DNA of 64,000 bases, taken from contig NZ_JANINI010000009.1 of assembly GCF_024580145.1 (NCBI RefSeq), positions 1 to 64,000 on the forward strand. Reading direction: 5' to 3'. Made by a program: the position numbers and the translations under genes. The notes beneath the pieces were generated by a model. The model made no database searches. It had not been told where the DNA came from and saw only the letters and a program-made list of their open reading frames with translations. Positions 29,165 to 37,966 of this stretch are shown piece by piece (the stretch's first letter is position 1; every line of letters begins with the position of its first letter). This DNA is from Methyloversatilis sp. XJ19-49. GTDB taxonomy: Bacteria; Pseudomonadota; Gammaproteobacteria; Burkholderiales; Rhodocyclaceae.

Positions 29165-29292
29165 GCGCCGCTGTGACCTCAAGTGATGACGAGCTCCGCC
29201 GCCGCAACGTACGTACTGCGGTGTGGCTGGCGGGGACTGCGATTGCCGTGTTCGTGGCGTTTGTGGTTCGTTACGGGTTGTCCGGCCAATGA
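29161..29292 (+). CDS. Cytochrome oxidase small assembly protein
   Basis: A 43-aa protein from a GTG at 29161 that overlaps the coxA TGA (GTGA): a short charged start (SSDDELRRRNVRTAV) and one transmembrane helix (about residues 21-38, WLAGTAIAVFVAFVV). Small single-pass proteins of this size and place, between coxA and ctaG, are regularly found in betaproteobacterial oxidase operons and are annotated as small assembly proteins. Its own stop overlaps the ctaG ATG (ATGA). Recognition rests on position and architecture. Confidence 0.8.
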   Translation: MSAAVTSSDDELRRRNVRTAVWLAGTAIAVFVAFVVRYGLSGQ

Positions 29293-29882
29293 CAACGCCG
29301 GAACAGGGCGGAACGGTGTCCGAAAGACGCAACCGCTCGACGCTGGTGCGGCTGATCGTGTCTGCATTTCTGATGTTCGGCTTCGGCTATGCGCTGGTGC
29401 CGTTCTACGAAAAGCTCTGCCAGGTGCTGGACGTCAACAACCTGAACAAGCAGGACAACAGCCTGCCTCTGAACACCCAGGTTGACCGTTCGCGCAGCGT
29501 GACGGTCGAATTCGACGCCAACCTGCACAAGCTGCCGTGGAATTTCAAACCGGTGACGGGTTCAATGGTGGTACACCCGGGTGAAGTCGTGACGATCGAG
29601 TACGAGGTGTCGAACACGCGTCAGAACGCGGTTACGGGGCAGGCGATTCCGAGTTACACGCCGTCGGCTGCGATGCAGTACTTTCAGAAGATGGAGTGTT
29701 TCTGCTTCAAGCAGCAGACGCTTTCGGCGGGTGAGGTGCGGCGGATGCCGGTGGCTTTCCTGGTATCGCCTTCGCTGCCGAAGGACATCAATACCATCAC
29801 CCTGTCGTACACCTTCTTCGAGGTTCCCGGTGCGACGGCTTCGGTGCCCGCACGCGACGCCAGTGCTGGCGCAGGAGGTTGA
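29289..29882 (+). CDS. ctaG: Cytochrome c oxidase copper chaperone CtaG (Cox11)
   Basis: CtaG delivers copper to the CuB site of subunit I. The protein has 197 aa: a single N-terminal transmembrane helix (about 20-40, LIVSAFLMFGFGYALVPFYEKLCQV) and an immunoglobulin-like periplasmic domain with the copper-binding CFCF motif in MECFCFKQQTL. The VTGQAIPSYTPSAA and PKDINTITLSYTFF segments are typical. The ATG at 29289 overlaps the preceding stop. Confidence 0.97.
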   Translation: MTTPEQGGTVSERRNRSTLVRLIVSAFLMFGFGYALVPFYEKLCQVLDVNNLNKQDNSLPLNTQVDRSRSVTVEFDANLHKLPWNFKPVTGSMVVHPGEVVTIEYEVSNTRQNAVTGQAIPSYTPSAAMQYFQKMECFCFKQQTLSAGEVRRMPVAFLVSPSLPKDINTITLSYTFFEVPGATASVPARDASAGAGG

Positions 29883-29884
29883 AC

Positions 29885-30073
29885 ATGGCCAGCGTGTTCC
29901 GCAATGTAGTGACCGTGTTGTCCGCGTTCGCCGGTGTGCGGGGAAAGCGCAATCATGACGCAGCAGCGGCGTCTCTGACACCGGTGCAAGTTATCATCAC
30001 GGGCGTCGTGGCCGCCGCGTTGTTCGTGATCACGTTGCTGGTGGTTGTGAGAGTTCTGATCAGTATTGCTTGA
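29885..30073 (+). CDS. DUF2970-family small membrane protein
   Basis: A 62-aa protein with a short basic N-terminus (SVFRNVVTVLSAFAGVRGKR) and one transmembrane helix near the C-terminus (about 35-58, IITGVVAAALFVITLLVVVRVL). DUF2970 members of this kind sit between ctaG and coxC in many betaproteobacteria. No function is established. Starts 2 nt after ctaG. Confidence 0.85.
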   Translation: MASVFRNVVTVLSAFAGVRGKRNHDAAAASLTPVQVIITGVVAAALFVITLLVVVRVLISIA

Positions 30074-30100
30074 AAGAATAACGGGAAGGAAAATTACAAA

Positions 30101-30967
30101 ATGAGTTCGAATACGCCTCACCAAGCACCGTATTACTTCGTGCCGTCGCCATCGACCTATCCGATCACCGGCTCGGTTGCGCTGCTGTTGTTTGCACTGG
30201 GTTCAGTGCTGACGATGAACGCGATCCAGGGTGGCCCTTACGTTCTGGGTGCCGGCATCCTTACGCTGCTGTACATGATGTTCATCTGGTTCCGCAAGGT
30301 TGCCCACGAGTCGGAAGGCGGGTTGTACAACAAGCGCGTCGGCATGTCTTTCCGCTGGAGCATGGGCTGGTTCATCTTTTCGGAGGTGATGTTCTTTGCG
30401 GCCTTCTTTGGCGCGCTGTTCTACGCGCGTGTGCTGGCCATCCCTGATCTCGCGTCGCTCGAACATCAGGCCTTGCTGTGGCCTGAGGCGACGAACGCCT
30501 GGCCGAACCCCGGCCCGGCGTACGATGGCGGCCCGTTCACCCCGATGGGCGCATGGGGCATACCGGCACTCAACACCTTCCTGCTCCTGACTTCAGGCGC
30601 CACGCTGACGTGGGCGCATCACGGCCTGCTGCACGACAACCGGGGACAGCTGAAGTTCGGTCTGTTTCTGACCATCCTGCTCGGCGTCGTATTTCTGGGT
30701 TTCCAGGTCTACGAGTACACGCACGCCTACAGCGACCTGAACGTCAAACTGACGACCGGCGTGTTCGGATCGCTGTTCTACCTGCTGACGGGCTTTCACG
30801 GTTTTCACGTCACCATTGGTGCAACGATGCTGATCGTGATACTGTGCCGCGTCTTTGCCGGACATTTCACGTCGCAAAACCATTTCGGCTTCGAAGCGGT
30901 TGCCTGGTATTGGCACTTTGTTGACGTCGTCTGGCTGCTGCTTTTCGTGGTGGTCTACTGGATCTGA
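30101..30967 (+). CDS. coxC: Cytochrome c oxidase subunit III
   Basis: Subunit III stabilises the catalytic core and supports sustained proton uptake. The protein has 288 aa and seven transmembrane helices. It starts with the family sequence PHQAPYYFVPSPSTYPITGS, has SEVMFFAAFFGALFYAR in the middle with the conserved Glu, and ends with the GFHGFHVTIG and WYWHFVDVVWLLLFVVVYW signatures. Preceded by GGGAAGG at the ATG. A strong terminator 70 nt downstream closes this part of the cluster. Confidence 0.98.
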   Translation: MSSNTPHQAPYYFVPSPSTYPITGSVALLLFALGSVLTMNAIQGGPYVLGAGILTLLYMMFIWFRKVAHESEGGLYNKRVGMSFRWSMGWFIFSEVMFFAAFFGALFYARVLAIPDLASLEHQALLWPEATNAWPNPGPAYDGGPFTPMGAWGIPALNTFLLLTSGATLTWAHHGLLHDNRGQLKFGLFLTILLGVVFLGFQVYEYTHAYSDLNVKLTTGVFGSLFYLLTGFHGFHVTIGATMLIVILCRVFAGHFTSQNHFGFEAVAWYWHFVDVVWLLLFVVVYWI

Positions 30968-31035
30968 CGGAACGGAATTAGCGAGGAGGAGAGTGGGCCG
31001 GTATCAAACAAGAGCCCTTAAAAAATAAATACTCG

Positions 31036-31063
31036 GCGCCGCACATCGTGCGGCGCTTTTTTT
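31036..31063 (+). terminator. Rho-independent terminator after coxC
   Basis: GCGCCGCAC and GTGCGGCGC (31036-31044 and 31048-31056) form a 9-bp stem with a 3-nt loop followed by seven T. It ends the coxB-coxC transcript, so the downstream assembly genes need another promoter or readthrough. Confidence 0.93.
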
Positions 31064-31138
31064 CGTGGATCCGATCCACTGCTGAACCGCTTGATGAAAC
31101 GAGCGCTGCTGGGCACGGCAACGCCACGAAGCCGTCGC

Positions 31139-31333
31139 TCAGAGTTTTCCTTCGATGAGCCCGAAGCGGTAGCTCAGCGTCAGTGCGACGAACAGCGCGA
31201 TCGACAGACCGACACGTAGCGCCAGCGCGCGCATCATCCGGCTTGAGTTCCCCGTATCGCGGAACAGGAAGAACAACGCCGAACCGAGGCTGGCAATGAT
31301 GAACAGCAATACGACGATTACGAGATAGCGCAT
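31139..31333 (-). CDS. DUF2909 twin-transmembrane protein
   Basis: A 64-aa protein with two transmembrane helices (MRYLVIVVLLFIIASLGSAL and ALRVGLSIALFVALTLSYRFG) and a short charged link (FRDTGNSSRMMR). The family is known only as a small membrane protein encoded beside the SURF1 gene, usually on the opposite strand, in betaproteobacteria. The ATG at 31333 is preferred over the preceding TTG. It is convergent with coxC and divergent from the SURF1 gene. Confidence 0.85.
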   Translation of the reverse strand: MRYLVIVVLLFIIASLGSALFFLFRDTGNSSRMMRALALRVGLSIALFVALTLSYRFGLIEGKL

Positions 31334-31384
31334 CAAACGATTCCCTTTTCAAGATGTCCAGTGTATCCCGGACATCTCATCGCA

Positions 31385-32107
31385 ATGACCCAGTTCACTT
31401 TCGCCCGTCGTACTTTCGTGATCCGATTCTGGCCCGCGCTGATCTGCGCGCTGGTCATCGTCGTCACGATCGGTGCCGCACAATGGCAAACCGCTCGCGC
31501 GCACTACAAGCAGGGTCTTTTGGCCGACTTTGAACGTGCCCAGGCCGCACCTGCGCTCGACGTCACCCAATGGGGGCCGGTCGCTCCGCCCGAATATTCG
31601 AATGCCACGATCGAAGGGGTGTGGCACGCCAGCGTGCTGATCTACGCCGATAACCGGGTACGCAATGGTCAGGTAGGTTACGGCGTATTCATGCCGCTTT
31701 GCCAGACGGCTGTGCGCTGTGTGCTGGTCGATCGTGGCTGGGTACGCGGCGGTCGCCTGCGCGAAGACCTGCCGGCTGTTGTGACCGAACCCGGAGTGCA
31801 GCGCATCGAAGGCGTCGTAGTGCGTGCCGAGTCGAAGTTCGTCGAGCTGTCGGCGGATTCGGTCGAGGGCAAGGTGTGGCAGAACGTGACGGTTGATCGC
31901 GTTGCACGCGCCAGTTCTCTGGAACTGGCGCCATTCATTTTCGCGCAGCACGGTGGGCCTGCGGACGGTCTGACGCGCGAGCGTCTGAAGCCAGAGTTCG
32001 GCATCGACAAACATGTCGCCTACGCAGGCCAGTGGTACGCCTTCGCCCTCGTCACGGCGTTGTCCGGACTGTTCGCCGCCATGAAGAAAACAGGAGAGAA
32101 GTCTTGA
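31385..32107 (+). CDS. SURF1-family cytochrome oxidase assembly protein
   Basis: SURF1 (Shy1) proteins aid heme a insertion into subunit I. The protein has 240 aa with a transmembrane helix at each end (FWPALICALVIVVTIGAAQW near residues 14-33 and WYAFALVTALSGLFAAM near 215-232) and a periplasmic middle part. Characteristic segments are GAAQWQTARAHYK, VLVDRGWVRGG and the GIDKHVAYAGQWYAFAL end. The start at 31385 is an ATG 36 nt after the divergent DUF2909 gene region. The following gene overlaps its stop (TTGA). Confidence 0.93.
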   Translation: MTQFTFARRTFVIRFWPALICALVIVVTIGAAQWQTARAHYKQGLLADFERAQAAPALDVTQWGPVAPPEYSNATIEGVWHASVLIYADNRVRNGQVGYGVFMPLCQTAVRCVLVDRGWVRGGRLREDLPAVVTEPGVQRIEGVVVRAESKFVELSADSVEGKVWQNVTVDRVARASSLELAPFIFAQHGGPADGLTRERLKPEFGIDKHVAYAGQWYAFALVTALSGLFAAMKKTGEKS

Positions 32108-32661
32108 ACGGCAAGAAGACGCTGGTTGTAATCGGTCTGGTGTGCACGCTGCCGCTGATCGCCTCATACGCGCTTTATTACCTCTGGCGACCTGACAGCA
32201 CGGTCAACTACGGGCAGCTGTTGTCACCGGAGCCCCTGCCGAAAGAGGCGCTGACGTCGATCGCCGGCAAGTCATTCGATTTCGACAGTCTGAAGGGTCG
32301 CTGGACGCTGGTGCTCGCCGACAGCGGCGCTTGCGATGCTCGCTGCGAGCAATCGCTCTATTTCATCCGCCAGGTACGCAAGGCGCAGGGCGAGCACCAG
32401 GACCGCATCGAGCGCGTGTGGCTACTCAATGACGCGACATCGCCGCAGGCGAAGCTGGTCGAAGCCGTCGAAGGCATGCACATCGTGCGCGCCGAGGGCT
32501 CCGCCACCCTGGCTGCGTTGATCCGGGAGCCGGCGCATGCCCGAGCAATCTACCTCGTCGATCCGCTCGGGCAGTTGATGATGCGCTATCCGGATGAGCC
32601 GGACCCGAAGAAGATGATCAAGGATTTCCAACGACTGATGAAGTACTCGAGGCTCGGCTGA
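32104..32661 (+). CDS. Membrane-anchored thioredoxin-like protein with a CX3C pair, probable oxidase assembly factor
   Basis: The protein has 185 aa and starts at a TTG (32104) overlapping the SURF1 stop, with AGGAGAG 6 nt upstream; no ATG fits. A signal anchor (about 5-27) is followed by a domain with SIAGKSFDFDSLKGRWTLVLA, then ADSGACDARCEQSLYFIRQVR and a C-terminal AIYLVDPLGQLMMRYP, the layout of SCO/thioredoxin folds. The cysteines are spaced CX3C as in SCO1, but the SCO histidine is not evident. Homologues lie between SURF1 and ctaA in related operons. A copper or thiol role in oxidase maturation is inference. Confidence 0.8.
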   Translation: MNGKKTLVVIGLVCTLPLIASYALYYLWRPDSTVNYGQLLSPEPLPKEALTSIAGKSFDFDSLKGRWTLVLADSGACDARCEQSLYFIRQVRKAQGEHQDRIERVWLLNDATSPQAKLVEAVEGMHIVRAEGSATLAALIREPAHARAIYLVDPLGQLMMRYPDEPDPKKMIKDFQRLMKYSRLG

Positions 32662-33677
32662 TGAATACCTACCGCAAGCTGCTGCTCGCCACCCTGGCGA
32701 TGACCTTCGCGCTGATCGTGCTCGGCGCCTACGTGCGACTGTCAGACGCCGGGCTGGGTTGTCCTGACTGGCCCGGCTGTTACGGCCACGCTACCGTGAC
32801 CCAGGCGTCCGATCACATATCCGCTGCGCAGGAGGCCGACCCGCACGGTCCGGTGACCTTTGCCAAGGCATGGAAGGAAATGATTCACCGCTATTTTGCG
32901 GGCATCGTCGGCTTGTGCATCGTCGGCATCGCCGCGCTTGCGTGGCGCAACCGGCACGATCCTGCGGCGTCGCCCTGGCTGGCGACAGCCCTCATAGGCG
33001 TTGTAGGCCTGCAGGCGATGTTCGGCAAATGGACGGTCACCATGCTGCTCAAGCCGGCCATTGTCACCGGCCACCTTATCGGCGGCCTGACCGTGCTCGC
33101 ACTGCTGGTCTGCCTGTATGCGCGCACGCTCGCGCCATCCCGCATCACCGTCAGTCCGGCGCTGCGCCTGTTCGCCATGTCGGCCTTCGTGGTGCTCGCA
33201 GCGCAGATCACGCTGGGTGGCTGGGTCAGCACGAATTACGCGGCGCTGGCCTGTTCCGACCTGCCGACCTGCCGTGGCGCCTGGGTGCCGGAAATGGATG
33301 TCGCCAACGGATTCCACGTCATCCGTGAGCTGGGCGTCGGTGCCGATGGCGAGACGCTAACCATCGAAGCCTTGACGGCGATTCACTGGATGCATCGAGT
33401 TGGCGCCGTCGTCGCGACGTTCGTGCTGGTGTCCCTGGCGTTTGGTCTGCGCAGAGCCGGCCATGCAGCGCTTTCGACAGTGCTGCTGGTGATTCTGGTG
33501 CTGCAGGTGTTGCTCGGCCTGGCAAATGTCTGGTTCAGCCTGCCGCTTCCGCTGGCTGCAGCACACAACGGTGGTGCCGCGGCGCTGGTGATCGTGATGG
33601 TGCTGATAAACTATCGCCTTCGCGCGACCGCGCAGCAACGCTATCCCGGAGTTTTCCATGAAAGCCATGCGGCTTGA
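32661..33677 (+). CDS. ctaA: Heme A synthase
   Basis: CtaA (Cox15) oxidises heme O to heme A. The protein has 338 aa and eight transmembrane helices in two similar halves. The heme-ligand histidines are in MIHRYFAG and VTGHLIGG in the first half and IHWMHRVGA and AAAHNGGAA in the second. Two loop cysteine pairs, GCPDWPGC and CSDLPTC, match the type with disulfide-bonded loops. The ATG overlaps the previous stop (TGATG). The heme O synthase gene ctaB overlaps its end by 20 nt. Confidence 0.97.
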   Translation: MNTYRKLLLATLAMTFALIVLGAYVRLSDAGLGCPDWPGCYGHATVTQASDHISAAQEADPHGPVTFAKAWKEMIHRYFAGIVGLCIVGIAALAWRNRHDPAASPWLATALIGVVGLQAMFGKWTVTMLLKPAIVTGHLIGGLTVLALLVCLYARTLAPSRITVSPALRLFAMSAFVVLAAQITLGGWVSTNYAALACSDLPTCRGAWVPEMDVANGFHVIRELGVGADGETLTIEALTAIHWMHRVGAVVATFVLVSLAFGLRRAGHAALSTVLLVILVLQVLLGLANVWFSLPLPLAAAHNGGAAALVIVMVLINYRLRATAQQRYPGVFHESHAA

Positions 33678-34557
33678 TCTACCGCCCCTGTCGCTGAGGC
33701 TGGCCAATTACCTGCAGCTGACCAAGCCGCGCGTCGTCCAGCTCATCGTTTTCTGCGCGGTGATCGGCATGTTCCTCGCGGTGCCGCAGGGGCTGCCGCC
33801 GATGGGGGTCGTGCTGGCTGCCACCGTGGGGATCGGGCTGGTGGCGGGCGCCGCCGCTGCAATCAACTGCCTGGTGGAACAGAAGATCGATGCCGTGATG
33901 GCGCGCACGCGGGCGCGTCCGTTGCCGCGTGGCGAGGTCAATTCGCTCGAAACGTTGATCTTTTCGGGTGTGGTCGGCGGTGTCGGCCTGACCCTGCTTT
34001 ACCACTGGGTCAATCCGCTGACCATGTGGCTCACGCTGGCGACCTTCATCGGCTACGCCATCATCTACACGATCGTACTCAAGCCCGCGACGCCGCAGAA
34101 CATCGTGATCGGCGGTGCTTCCGGCGCGATGCCGCCGGTGCTGGGCTGGGCCGCGGTGACCGGCGAAGTGTCTTCCGACGCACTGCTGCTGTTTCTGATC
34201 ATATTCGCATGGACGCCGCCCCATTTCTGGGCGCTGGCGCTCTACCGCACGCAGGAGTACGCCAAGGCCGGCCTGCCGATGCTGCCGGTGACCCATGGTG
34301 CCGAATACACCCGGCTGCAGGTGTTTCTTTACACCCTGATCCTTTTCGCGGTTACCTTGCTGCCGTTTGCCTCGCGCATGAGTGGCTGGATCTACCTCGC
34401 GGCAGCGGTGGTGCTCGGCGGCATCTTCATCGCCTACGCCTGGCGCCTGATGCGCAATTACTCCGACGATCTCGCCAGGCGCACGTTCCGCTTTTCGCTC
34501 TGGCACTTGTCCCTGCTGTTCGCAGCGCTGCTGGTCGATCACTACATCCCGCTATGA
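33658..34557 (+). CDS. ctaB: Protoheme IX farnesyltransferase (heme O synthase)
   Basis: CtaB adds a farnesyl group to heme B to give heme O, the substrate of CtaA. The 299-aa protein has about nine transmembrane helices and the UbiA-type motifs [21 protein letters not shown] (first Asp-rich motif) and [23 protein letters not shown] (second). The start ATG at 33658 overlaps ctaA by 20 nt; another ATG three codons later is possible. The SCO1 gene overlaps its stop by 4 nt. Confidence 0.97.
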   Translation: MKAMRLDLPPLSLRLANYLQLTKPRVVQLIVFCAVIGMFLAVPQGLPPMGVVLAATVGIGLVAGAAAAINCLVEQKIDAVMARTRARPLPRGEVNSLETLIFSGVVGGVGLTLLYHWVNPLTMWLTLATFIGYAIIYTIVLKPATPQNIVIGGASGAMPPVLGWAAVTGEVSSDALLLFLIIFAWTPPHFWALALYRTQEYAKAGLPMLPVTHGAEYTRLQVFLYTLILFAVTLLPFASRMSGWIYLAAAVVLGGIFIAYAWRLMRNYSDDLARRTFRFSLWHLSLLFAALLVDHYIPL

Positions 34558-35138
34558 ACCGCCGCCTCTTCGCGACCGCGCTTTTTGCTGTCGCACTGTC
34601 GGGTTGTAGTCCGTCCGGCCCCAGTTATCGAAGCATCGACGTGACCGGTGCCGAATACGGCCGGGGTTTCACACTGACCGACCACACCGGTCAACCGCGT
34701 ACCTTGGCCGATTACAAGGGCAAGCTGGTCACGCTGTTCTTCGGTTTCACGCATTGTCCTGATGTTTGCCCGACCAGCCTGGCGACGATGAAGCAGGTGC
34801 TCGATCTGCTCGGACCGGACGCGGCGAAGGTGCAGGTGCTGTTCATCACGATCGATCCGGAACGCGATACGGCAGAGCTCCTCGCGGGTTATGTGCCCAA
34901 GTTCGACTCGTCCTTCGTCGGCCTGCGCGGCGACGCCGAGACGACCGCCGCCACGGCCAAGGAATACAAGATCTTCTACCAGAAGGTTGCCGGCAATACG
35001 GAAGGCCAGTACGCGATGGATCATTCCGCCGGGACCTATGTCCATGATGTGCAGGGCCGCCTGCGGCTGTTCATCCGACACGGCGAGACGGCTGCCAATA
35101 TTGCGCAGGACCTGAAAACCCTGCTCGCAGCCGGCTGA
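34554..35138 (+). CDS. SCO1/SenC-family copper chaperone (lipoprotein)
   Basis: SCO proteins deliver copper to the CuA site of subunit II. The 194-aa protein has a signal with lipobox (ALSGC, Cys18) and a thioredoxin fold with the copper ligands: CX3C in [12 protein letters not shown] and His in [18 protein letters not shown] and ITIDPERDT are family-typical. It is the last gene of the cta group and is followed at once by a terminator. Confidence 0.96.
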   Translation: MNRRLFATALFAVALSGCSPSGPSYRSIDVTGAEYGRGFTLTDHTGQPRTLADYKGKLVTLFFGFTHCPDVCPTSLATMKQVLDLLGPDAAKVQVLFITIDPERDTAELLAGYVPKFDSSFVGLRGDAETTAATAKEYKIFYQKVAGNTEGQYAMDHSAGTYVHDVQGRLRLFIRHGETAANIAQDLKTLLAAG

Positions 35139-35140
35139 AA

Positions 35141-35169
35141 AAAAAGCGACCCGAAGGTCGCTTTTTTTT
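35141..35169. terminator. Bidirectional terminator between the SCO1 gene and rpoH
   Basis: GCGACC (35146-35151) and GGTCGC (35156-35161) around a CGAA tetraloop are flanked by eight A on the left (35138-35145) and eight T on the right (35162-35169). It can terminate both the plus-strand cta transcript and the minus-strand rpoH transcript. Confidence 0.93.
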
Positions 35170-35201
35170 CCAGCCGAGATCGGTCGCGGCCGTGCTACGG
35201 G

Positions 35202-36089
35202 TCAGGCGGCCATGCCCAGCGCACGGTGCATGGTGGCCTTCATTTTCTGCATGGCCTTCGCTTCTATCTGCCGAATGCGTTCGGCCGACACGCCGTACTC
35301 GTCGGCCAGTTCATGCAGCGTGGCCGATTCACCTTCCTGAGCCAGCCAGCGGCGCTGCACGATGGTGCGGCTGCGGTCATCGAGCGCGGCAAGTGCCGAC
35401 TGCAGGCCTTCTTCGCGCAGACGCACGTCCTGCGCCGCTTCCATCACTTCCAGCGGTTCGGCCGCGCTGTCAGTCAGCCAGCTGATCGGCGCCATGCGGG
35501 CACTGTCGCGGTCGTCGTCGTCGGTATTGCCCTCGAGCGCGATGTCCTGCCCGGTCAGACGGGTTTCCATCTCGACGACTTCCTCCGGCTTGACGCCCAG
35601 CGTCTTCGCCACTTCGCGGACTTCAGCCGGATTCAGCGTGTTGCTGCTGTGCTTGAGGCTGCGAAGGTTGAAGAACAGCTTGCGCTGCGCCTTGGTTGTT
35701 GCCACTTTCACGAGGCGCCAGTTGCGCAGGATGTACTCGTGTATTTCGGCCTTGATCCAGTGGATCGCGAACGACACCAGGCGCACCCCGCGATCCGGAT
35801 CGAAGCGCTTCACTGCCTTCATCAGGCCGATGTTGCCTTCCTGGATCAGGTCCGCGTGCGGCAGGCCGTAGCCAAGATAGCCGCGTGCGATGGCGATCAC
35901 GAGGCGCAGATGGGACATCACGAGCGCGCGCGCGGACTCGAGATCTTCCTCGTCGCGGAAACGCCGGGCAAGCGCCTGCTCCTGCTCTTCAGTGAGCAGC
36001 GGCACGCGGTTCGCGGCCTGGATGTAGCTGTCGATGTTGCCGAGGGCGCCCGCCACCGGCAGATTCGGAACAATCAAAGCATGGGTCAT
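35202..36089 (-). CDS. rpoH: Heat-shock RNA polymerase sigma factor RpoH (sigma-32)
   Basis: RpoH directs RNA polymerase to heat-shock promoters. The protein has 295 aa with regions 1.2, 2 (LIQEGNIGLMKAVKRFDP and SFAIHWIKAEIHEYIL), 3 and 4 (ATLHELADEYGVSAERIRQI). The RpoH-specific box QRKLFFNLR follows region 2.4, which separates it from RpoD and RpoS. The ATG at 36089 has a GGGAGGAATGCACC leader. A CIRCE operator lies just upstream, which indicates HrcA control. It ends at a shared terminator with the SCO1 gene. Confidence 0.98.
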   Translation of the reverse strand: MTHALIVPNLPVAGALGNIDSYIQAANRVPLLTEEQEQALARRFRDEEDLESARALVMSHLRLVIAIARGYLGYGLPHADLIQEGNIGLMKAVKRFDPDRGVRLVSFAIHWIKAEIHEYILRNWRLVKVATTKAQRKLFFNLRSLKHSSNTLNPAEVREVAKTLGVKPEEVVEMETRLTGQDIALEGNTDDDDRDSARMAPISWLTDSAAEPLEVMEAAQDVRLREEGLQSALAALDDRSRTIVQRRWLAQEGESATLHELADEYGVSAERIRQIEAKAMQKMKATMHRALGMAA

Positions 36090-36115
36090 GGTGCATTCCT
36101 CCCTTGCGTGCAAGA

Positions 36116-36142
36116 TTAGCACTCCTCGCTATTGAGTGCTAA
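36116..36142 (-). promoter_or_regulatory. CIRCE element (HrcA operator) upstream of rpoH
   Basis: TTAGCACTC (36116-36124) and GAGTGCTAA (36134-36142) form a perfect 9-bp inverted repeat with the canonical 9-nt spacer. CIRCE is the binding site of the heat-shock repressor HrcA. It ends 27 nt before the rpoH ATG, so it lies in the promoter or early leader. The match to the consensus is exact. Confidence 0.97.
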
Positions 36143-36272
36143 CGGTCGAATCGGTTCATTGCGTCGCAATATGTAACGGGTCACTGCACGCCAACTGCGA
36201 CGGCTCGCTTTGGGATTGGCGCGGGGGGCACGCTACAATCCGTTCATCAGTCACCGCCCTGTCAAACCGCCG

Positions 36273-36584
36273 ATGCGCATTCCGACTGCCCTGTTGCTGC
36301 TGATGTGCTGTCCGGTGATCGCGCTCGCCCAGCTGCGGGCGATTCCACCGGACGCGATCAAGGCGAAGATGCAGCCGCCGCAGGACGGTCTGGTCGGGAT
36401 GGGCAAGCATGTCTTTCGGCTGGCGCCCGGTGCGCACATACGTTCGACCGACAACCGCATCATGCTGCCGGTCATGATCACATCCGAACAGGTCGTGCGT
36501 TATCAGCTCGACGCCAATGGTGATTTGTACCGCGTGTGGATCCTGTCGCCGGACGAAATCGACCTGCCGGCCCCCAAACAGTAA
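36273..36584 (+). CDS. Small secreted protein of unknown function
   Basis: The protein has 103 aa from the ATG at 36273. A signal peptide [19 protein letters not shown] is followed by about 84 mature residues: [20 protein letters not shown], then [17 protein letters not shown] and a C-terminal [20 protein letters not shown]. It is beta-rich, without cysteines, and shows no known domain. It precedes miaB by 32 nt in the same direction and may share its transcript. Confidence 0.8.
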   Translation: MRIPTALLLLMCCPVIALAQLRAIPPDAIKAKMQPPQDGLVGMGKHVFRLAPGAHIRSTDNRIMLPVMITSEQVVRYQLDANGDLYRVWILSPDEIDLPAPKQ

Positions 36585-36616
36585 GCAAGCATGATGATCC
36601 GGATGAATTCGCCCCG

Positions 36617-37966
36617 ATGAGCCGCAAGATTTACATCAAGACCTTTGGCTGCCAGATGAACGAGTACGACTCGGACAAGATGGCCGACGTGCTCGGCGAG
36701 TCCGAAGGCCTGACGCCGACCGATCGACCGGAAGAGGCCGACGTGATCCTGTTCAACACCTGCTCTGTGCGCGAAAAGGCGCAGGAGAAGGTGTTTCATG
36801 ACCTGGGTCGGGTCAAGCACCTGAAGAAGGACAACCCGCGCCTGCTGATCGGCGTCGGCGGTTGCGTCGCCAGTCAGGAAGGTGCGGCCATCGTCGACCG
36901 TGCGCCCTATGTCGACTTCGTATTCGGTCCGCAGACCCTGCATCGACTGCCCGACCTGATCGCGAAACGCCGCGAGAGCGGCCTGCCGCAGGTGGATATC
37001 AGTTTTCCCGAGATCGAGAAGTTCGACCACATGCCGCCGGCGCGCGTCGAAGGCGCCACCGCCTTCGTATCCATCATGGAAGGCTGCTCGAAGTACTGCA
37101 CCTTCTGCGTCGTGCCCTACACGCGCGGCGAGGAAGTGTCGCGTCCGCTGGACGATATCCTGACCGAGGTGGCGACCCTGGTCGGCCAGGGCGTGAAGGA
37201 AGTGACCTTGCTCGGCCAGAACGTCAATGCCTGGCGTGCGCCGATCAGTCGTGGCTCGGACGACATCGGTGACTTCGCCTTCCTGCTCGAATGCGTGCAT
37301 GACCTGCCCGGCATCGAGCGTATCCGCTACACGACCTCGCACCCGCGCGAAATGACGCAGCGGGTGATCGACGCCTATGCGCGCCTGCCCAAGCTGGTGT
37401 CGCAGTTGCACCTTCCGGTGCAGAGCGGTTCGGACCGCATCCTTGCGGCGATGAAGCGCGGCTACACGGCGCTCGAATACAAGGCGGTGGTGCGCAGGCT
37501 GCGCGCAGCACGCCCCGACCTGTCGCTCAGTTCCGACTTCATCATCGGCTTCCCGGGCGAAACCGACGACGACTTCGAAAAAACGATGAAGCTGATCGAA
37601 GACGTCGGTTTCGACAACAGCTTCAGCTTCGTCTACAGCGCACGGCCCGGCACGCCGGCCGCCGACATGGCGGACGACACACCGGCCGAGGTGAAGCAGG
37701 CGCGACTGGCGCGACTGCAGAAGCGCATCGAGGAACACACGCAGGCGATCAGCCAGTCCATGGTGGGCACGGTGCAGCGAATCCTGGTCGAGGGGGAGTC
37801 GCGCAAGGACGCCCGCGAACTGGCGGGCCGCACCGACAACAATCGCGTCGTGAATTTCGGCGGCCCGGCCCGGCTCATCGGACACTTCATCGACGTGCGC
37901 ATCGAAACCGCGCTGCCGCACAGCCTGCGTGGCGCGGTGCTGACGCGAGAGGCGGTCGGCGCTTGA
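36617..37966 (+). CDS. miaB: tRNA-2-methylthio-N6-dimethylallyladenosine synthase
   Basis: MiaB adds the methylthio group to i6A37 of tRNAs reading UNN codons, using radical SAM chemistry and a second iron-sulfur cluster. The protein has 449 aa. N-terminal cluster cysteines are in [25 protein letters not shown] and [11 protein letters not shown]. The radical-SAM triad is in [16 protein letters not shown], and a C-terminal TRAM domain begins near residue 378. The ATG at 36617 fits. It overlaps the phoH-like gene by 4 nt, the conserved miaB-phoH-ybeY-corC-lnt order. Confidence 0.98.
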   Translation: MSRKIYIKTFGCQMNEYDSDKMADVLGESEGLTPTDRPEEADVILFNTCSVREKAQEKVFHDLGRVKHLKKDNPRLLIGVGGCVASQEGAAIVDRAPYVDFVFGPQTLHRLPDLIAKRRESGLPQVDISFPEIEKFDHMPPARVEGATAFVSIMEGCSKYCTFCVVPYTRGEEVSRPLDDILTEVATLVGQGVKEVTLLGQNVNAWRAPISRGSDDIGDFAFLLECVHDLPGIERIRYTTSHPREMTQRVIDAYARLPKLVSQLHLPVQSGSDRILAAMKRGYTALEYKAVVRRLRAARPDLSLSSDFIIGFPGETDDDFEKTMKLIEDVGFDNSFSFVYSARPGTPAADMADDTPAEVKQARLARLQKRIEEHTQAISQSMVGTVQRILVEGESRKDARELAGRTDNNRVVNFGGPARLIGHFIDVRIETALPHSLRGAVLTREAVGA

